Shown here: positions 61,963-64,000 of the stretch, in pieces
How positions within the stretch are numbered: the first letter of the stretch is position 1
Layout of the letters: every line of letters starts with the position of its first letter
Source of the DNA: Arcobacter sp. EP1
GTDB lineage: Bacteria; Campylobacterota; Campylobacteria; Campylobacterales; Arcobacteraceae
Assembly (NCBI GenBank): GCA_001655195.1
Contig: LPNY01000139.1
Location: forward strand, 64,516 to 128,515
Reading direction: 5' to 3'
Length of the DNA: 64,000 nt
Made by a program: the position numbers and the translations under genes
Notes under the pieces: model-generated
What the model was told of the DNA's origin: nothing
Databases searched by the model: none
Seen by the model: the letters and a program-made list of their open reading frames with translations, nothing else

Positions 61963-63060
61963 TTAATTGTAATCACTTATAAATCCGCCACCCAAACAGT
62001 AATCCCCATCATATAAAACAAGACTTTGTCCTAAGGTTACAGCTCTTTGAGCATTGTCAAATTCAACGATGACTTTATCTTCATTGATTTCTTTTACTGT
62101 ACACGCTTGCTTTTGCTGTCGATAACGCACTTGTGCCATTAATTTTTCACCAATTTTTGGTGCAGTTTCAAGTACCCAGTGCATATGACTTGCTTCCACA
62201 TTTTGGCTCATTAGTAAGGGGTGATTGCCATCTTGTACAATAGTTAATGTATTATTTGTCATATCTTTTTTTGCTACATACCATGGCTTGTGAATATTAT
62301 TAGCTAATTCAGTTTCTTTAACACCACCAACACCAATACCTTTTCGTTGCCCTAGTGTGTAACACACAAGTCCTTTGTGCCTTCCTAGGACTTTCCCTGA
62401 ATCATCTACAATATCTCCAGGAATGGCTTTTAAATATTGTGTGATAAATTCATCAAATTTTTGTTTACCTATAAAACATATTCCTGTACTGTCTTTTTTA
62501 TCACTCACTGGAAGATTATTTTCTTTTGCTATTTCTCTCACTTCTTTTTTTGTTAAATCTGCTAGTGGAAACATAGCATAAGAAAGTTGTTCACTAGATA
62601 GTGCATGCAAGAAATAGGTTTGATCCTTTGAATCATCTTTTGGAGTGTCAAGTACGTAATGATCATTATGTTTTGATACTTTGGCATAATGACCAGTTGC
62701 AATCATATCAGCACCCATTTTTTTGGCTTCATTTAAAAATACATTGAATTTAATCTCTCGATTACAAAGTATATCTGGATTTGGAGTAAGTCCTTTTTTT
62801 AGACCATCTAAGAATATATCAAATACTTTAGTTCTGTATTCTTCCACAAAGTCTTTACCTTTGACTTCTATTCCTATTTGTTTTCCTACTTTTTTTGCAT
62901 CTTCAAACTCGATACGATTAGGACATTGGCTACCTTCAATACCATACTCCCAGTTACGCATAAATAAGCCTATTACCTCATATCCTTGTTGTTTTAAGAG
63001 CATTGCAGTAACAGAGGAATCCACACCACCCGACATACCTACAACTACTTTTTTTTTCAT
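61963..63060 (-). CDS. second MnmA-type tRNA 2-thiouridylase, proteobacterial-like copy
   Basis: 365 residues with all catalytic elements: PP-loop GMSGGVDSSV, Cys99 in NPDILCNREIKF, Cys195 in STGICFIG, and the GQRKGIGVGG and ALGQ-like (TLGQSLVLY) blocks. NPDILCN and STGICFIG are the forms usual in γ-proteobacterial MnmA, unlike the first copy (NPCVKCN, SQEICFVD), so this one was probably acquired by transfer. Longer than copy 1. It sits between an intact folK upstream and a folK remnant downstream. Confidence 0.9.
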   Translation of the reverse strand: MKKKVVVGMSGGVDSSVTAMLLKQQGYEVIGLFMRNWEYGIEGSQCPNRIEFEDAKKVGKQIGIEVKGKDFVEEYRTKVFDIFLDGLKKGLTPNPDILCNREIKFNVFLNEAKKMGADMIATGHYAKVSKHNDHYVLDTPKDDSKDQTYFLHALSSEQLSYAMFPLADLTKKEVREIAKENNLPVSDKKDSTGICFIGKQKFDEFITQYLKAIPGDIVDDSGKVLGRHKGLVCYTLGQRKGIGVGGVKETELANNIHKPWYVAKKDMTNNTLTIVQDGNHPLLMSQNVEASHMHWVLETAPKIGEKLMAQVRYRQQKQACTVKEINEDKVIVEFDNAQRAVTLGQSLVLYDGDYCLGGGFISDYN

Positions 63061-63150
63061 TATCTACCTTCTAAAGAATAATTTAACAAAATAATAACTA
63101 CTGTGATAGATGTTATTTTTTGTAAATTTTATATATTTCATTTTATTTTC

Positions 63151-63193
63151 TTGATTTTTTTAAGTAATAAATGCTTATTGCTGTAAAAATCAA
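63151..63193 (-). terminator. terminator-like hairpin after folK
   Basis: TTGATTTTT (63151-63159) with AAAAATCAA (63185-63193), extended inward by AGTAATAA/TTATTGCT with one wobble pair. Located just past the folK stop. Confidence 0.6.
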
Positions 63194-63201
63194 AAGAACA
63201 A

Positions 63202-63690
63202 TTACATGTTCTTAATCATACGTTTTAAAGGAATAGTCACTGATTCTCTATTTGCCCAGTCTTTATGTGGAATAATTAATTTTTTGGTATTTATTTTTTT
63301 GTTCGCAAAAAATATTATATCTATATCTAAGGTTCTAGGCGCATCTTGAAAGGATCGCTTTCTTCCATATCTGTTTTCAAGTCTCTGCATGGATTTAAAA
63401 AAATCGTTAAGACTTAAATTAGTTTTGAGCGTAATTATACCATTTAAAAAATCATTTTGCTCCAAAAATCCAAAGGGTGGATTAAGAAGAAGCTCAGAAG
63501 TACTTAAAATATCAAACCGAGTATCGTGCTGCAATGATAAGAATAATTTATCAAATCTTTTTTTTACATTTCCAATATTTCCCCCAATACCGATAGTTAC
63601 ATGATATTTTTTACTAGATCTACTTTTAATAAATCGTGGGAAATTACTTGTATTATATAGGGTTAGTTTCGAGGTTAATTTTTTTTTCAT
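63202..63690 (-). CDS. folK: 2-amino-4-hydroxy-6-hydroxymethyldihydropteridine diphosphokinase
   Basis: 162 residues. Folate pathway HPPK: transfers diphosphate from ATP to hydroxymethyldihydropterin. Motifs: VTIGIGGNIGNVKKRF, FLNGIITLKTNLSLNDFFKSMQRLENRYGRKR, and the Mg-binding RTLDIDIIFF. It begins with a basic extension (MKKKLTSKLTLYNTSN). AAGGAAAAT precedes the ATG. Its 3' third is duplicated as a decayed remnant at 61743-61890. Confidence 0.93.
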   Translation of the reverse strand: MKKKLTSKLTLYNTSNFPRFIKSRSSKKYHVTIGIGGNIGNVKKRFDKLFLSLQHDTRFDILSTSELLLNPPFGFLEQNDFLNGIITLKTNLSLNDFFKSMQRLENRYGRKRSFQDAPRTLDIDIIFFANKKINTKKLIIPHKDWANRESVTIPLKRMIKNM

Positions 63691-63705
63691 ATTTTCCTTA
63701 AAAAT

Positions 63706-63732
63706 AAATCCATACTATTATAGTATGGATTT
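63706..63732 (-). terminator. terminator after the M24 peptidase gene
   Basis: AAATCCATACTA (63706-63717) and TAGTATGGATTT (63721-63732), 12-bp perfect stem, 3-nt loop, followed on the minus strand by ATTTTTAAGG. Confidence 0.8.
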
Positions 63733-63783
63733 GAAACAACTCATTTGAGCGTAAAAATTAATATTGAGTAATTTTATCAAGTA

Positions 63784-64000
63784 TTATAGTATAACAGCTT
63801 TTCCATTTATCATGGCAACTGTGTCTTCAATACGCACACCAAATTCATTCGGTAAATAAATACCTGGTTCTATGGTGAAAACCATATTGTCTTCAATAAT
63901 AACATCAGATTTTGAGTTAATAAATGGGTACTCATGAATATCAAGTCCAACCCCGTGACCTGTACTATGAACAAACTCTTTTCCAAAACCAGCCTCTTCA
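63784..64000 (-). CDS. C-terminal part of an M24 Xaa-Pro aminopeptidase (partial)
   Basis: The last 71 codons of a gene running off the right edge. HSTGHGVGLDIHEYP contains a metal-binding His of M24 peptidases, and VFTIEPGIYLPNEFGVRIEDTVAM carries the Glu ligands (TIEPGIY and RIEDT). This is the C-terminus of the pita-bread fold of PepP/PepQ-type aminopeptidases, which remove N-terminal residues before proline. Stop at 63784-63786. Confidence 0.9.
   Translation of the reverse strand, partial: EEAGFGKEFVHSTGHGVGLDIHEYPFINSKSDVIIEDNMVFTIEPGIYLPNEFGVRIEDTVAMINGKAVIL

Overview
The window is chromosomal DNA from a low-GC member of the Campylobacterota, most likely the Arcobacter group. The evidence is the strongly A+T-rich codon use, the Campylobacterota-type gene neighbourhoods (prmA-ftsH-PSD-like, ubiE/menG-xseA, scattered his genes), MagIII-type glycosylase, ArsRS-like two-component pair, 'HQWRQPL'-type histidine kinases and the HNH-bearing MutS. 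Genus assignment is inference. I see no rRNA, tRNA, CRISPR array, prophage or complete insertion sequence.

Layout. 1-3320: end of an upstream gene, a small unknown gene and mfd. 3348-5752 (minus): a STAND/NB-ARC-TPR ATPase whose frame has no usable start codon; it is joined to an upstream 130-codon ORF by a dnaX-type slippery heptamer with a stem-loop 6 nt downstream. 5753-6295: a gene-free, locally GC-richer stretch. 6296-12000: prephenate dehydratase, thioredoxin-like and DUF1566 exported proteins, a cyclic-nucleotide-binding-domain protein and a flavocytochrome-c-type flavoprotein with a small periplasmic neighbour. 12105-20279: Spy-like protein with ArsRS-like regulators, a BaiN-type flavoprotein, YmdB phosphodiesterase, MagIII, orphan ParA, menG and xseA. 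20394-30622: CheW and response regulators, a cyclophilin, panD, ybaB, ispA, groESL behind a perfect CIRCE site, and two sensor-kinase genes. 30628-30797 (minus): a probable stand-alone small RNA. 30961-44643: mostly a continuous plus-strand housekeeping run (suhB, glmS, metK, accD, thiE-like, rlmH, dksA-like, dusB, prmA, ftsH, PSD-like, leuA with a Leu-rich leader peptide). 44870-50819: DUF1538-PII fusion, thioredoxin, haem-binding protein, MutS7-HNH. 50859-64000: mainly minus strand (hisA, hisH, comF, porin, lepA, ompA, prs, two mnmA paralogues, folK, M24 peptidase) with one plus-strand TIR-domain gene inserted between the porin and lepA.

The most unusual content is a set of linked observations. 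There are two probable anti-phage type genes, the frameshifted STAND ATPase and the TIR protein. Both are preceded by nearly the same direct-repeat motif (TGTGAC-N6-TGTGACG followed by CTATT). The TIR gene is bracketed by inverted copies of a roughly 115-145 bp hairpin element. A third copy lies after menG; its arms differ in sequence but stay self-complementary, and in two copies they run into the last codons of the neighbouring gene. Separately, mnmA and folK exist as an apparent duplicated block in which one folK has decayed.
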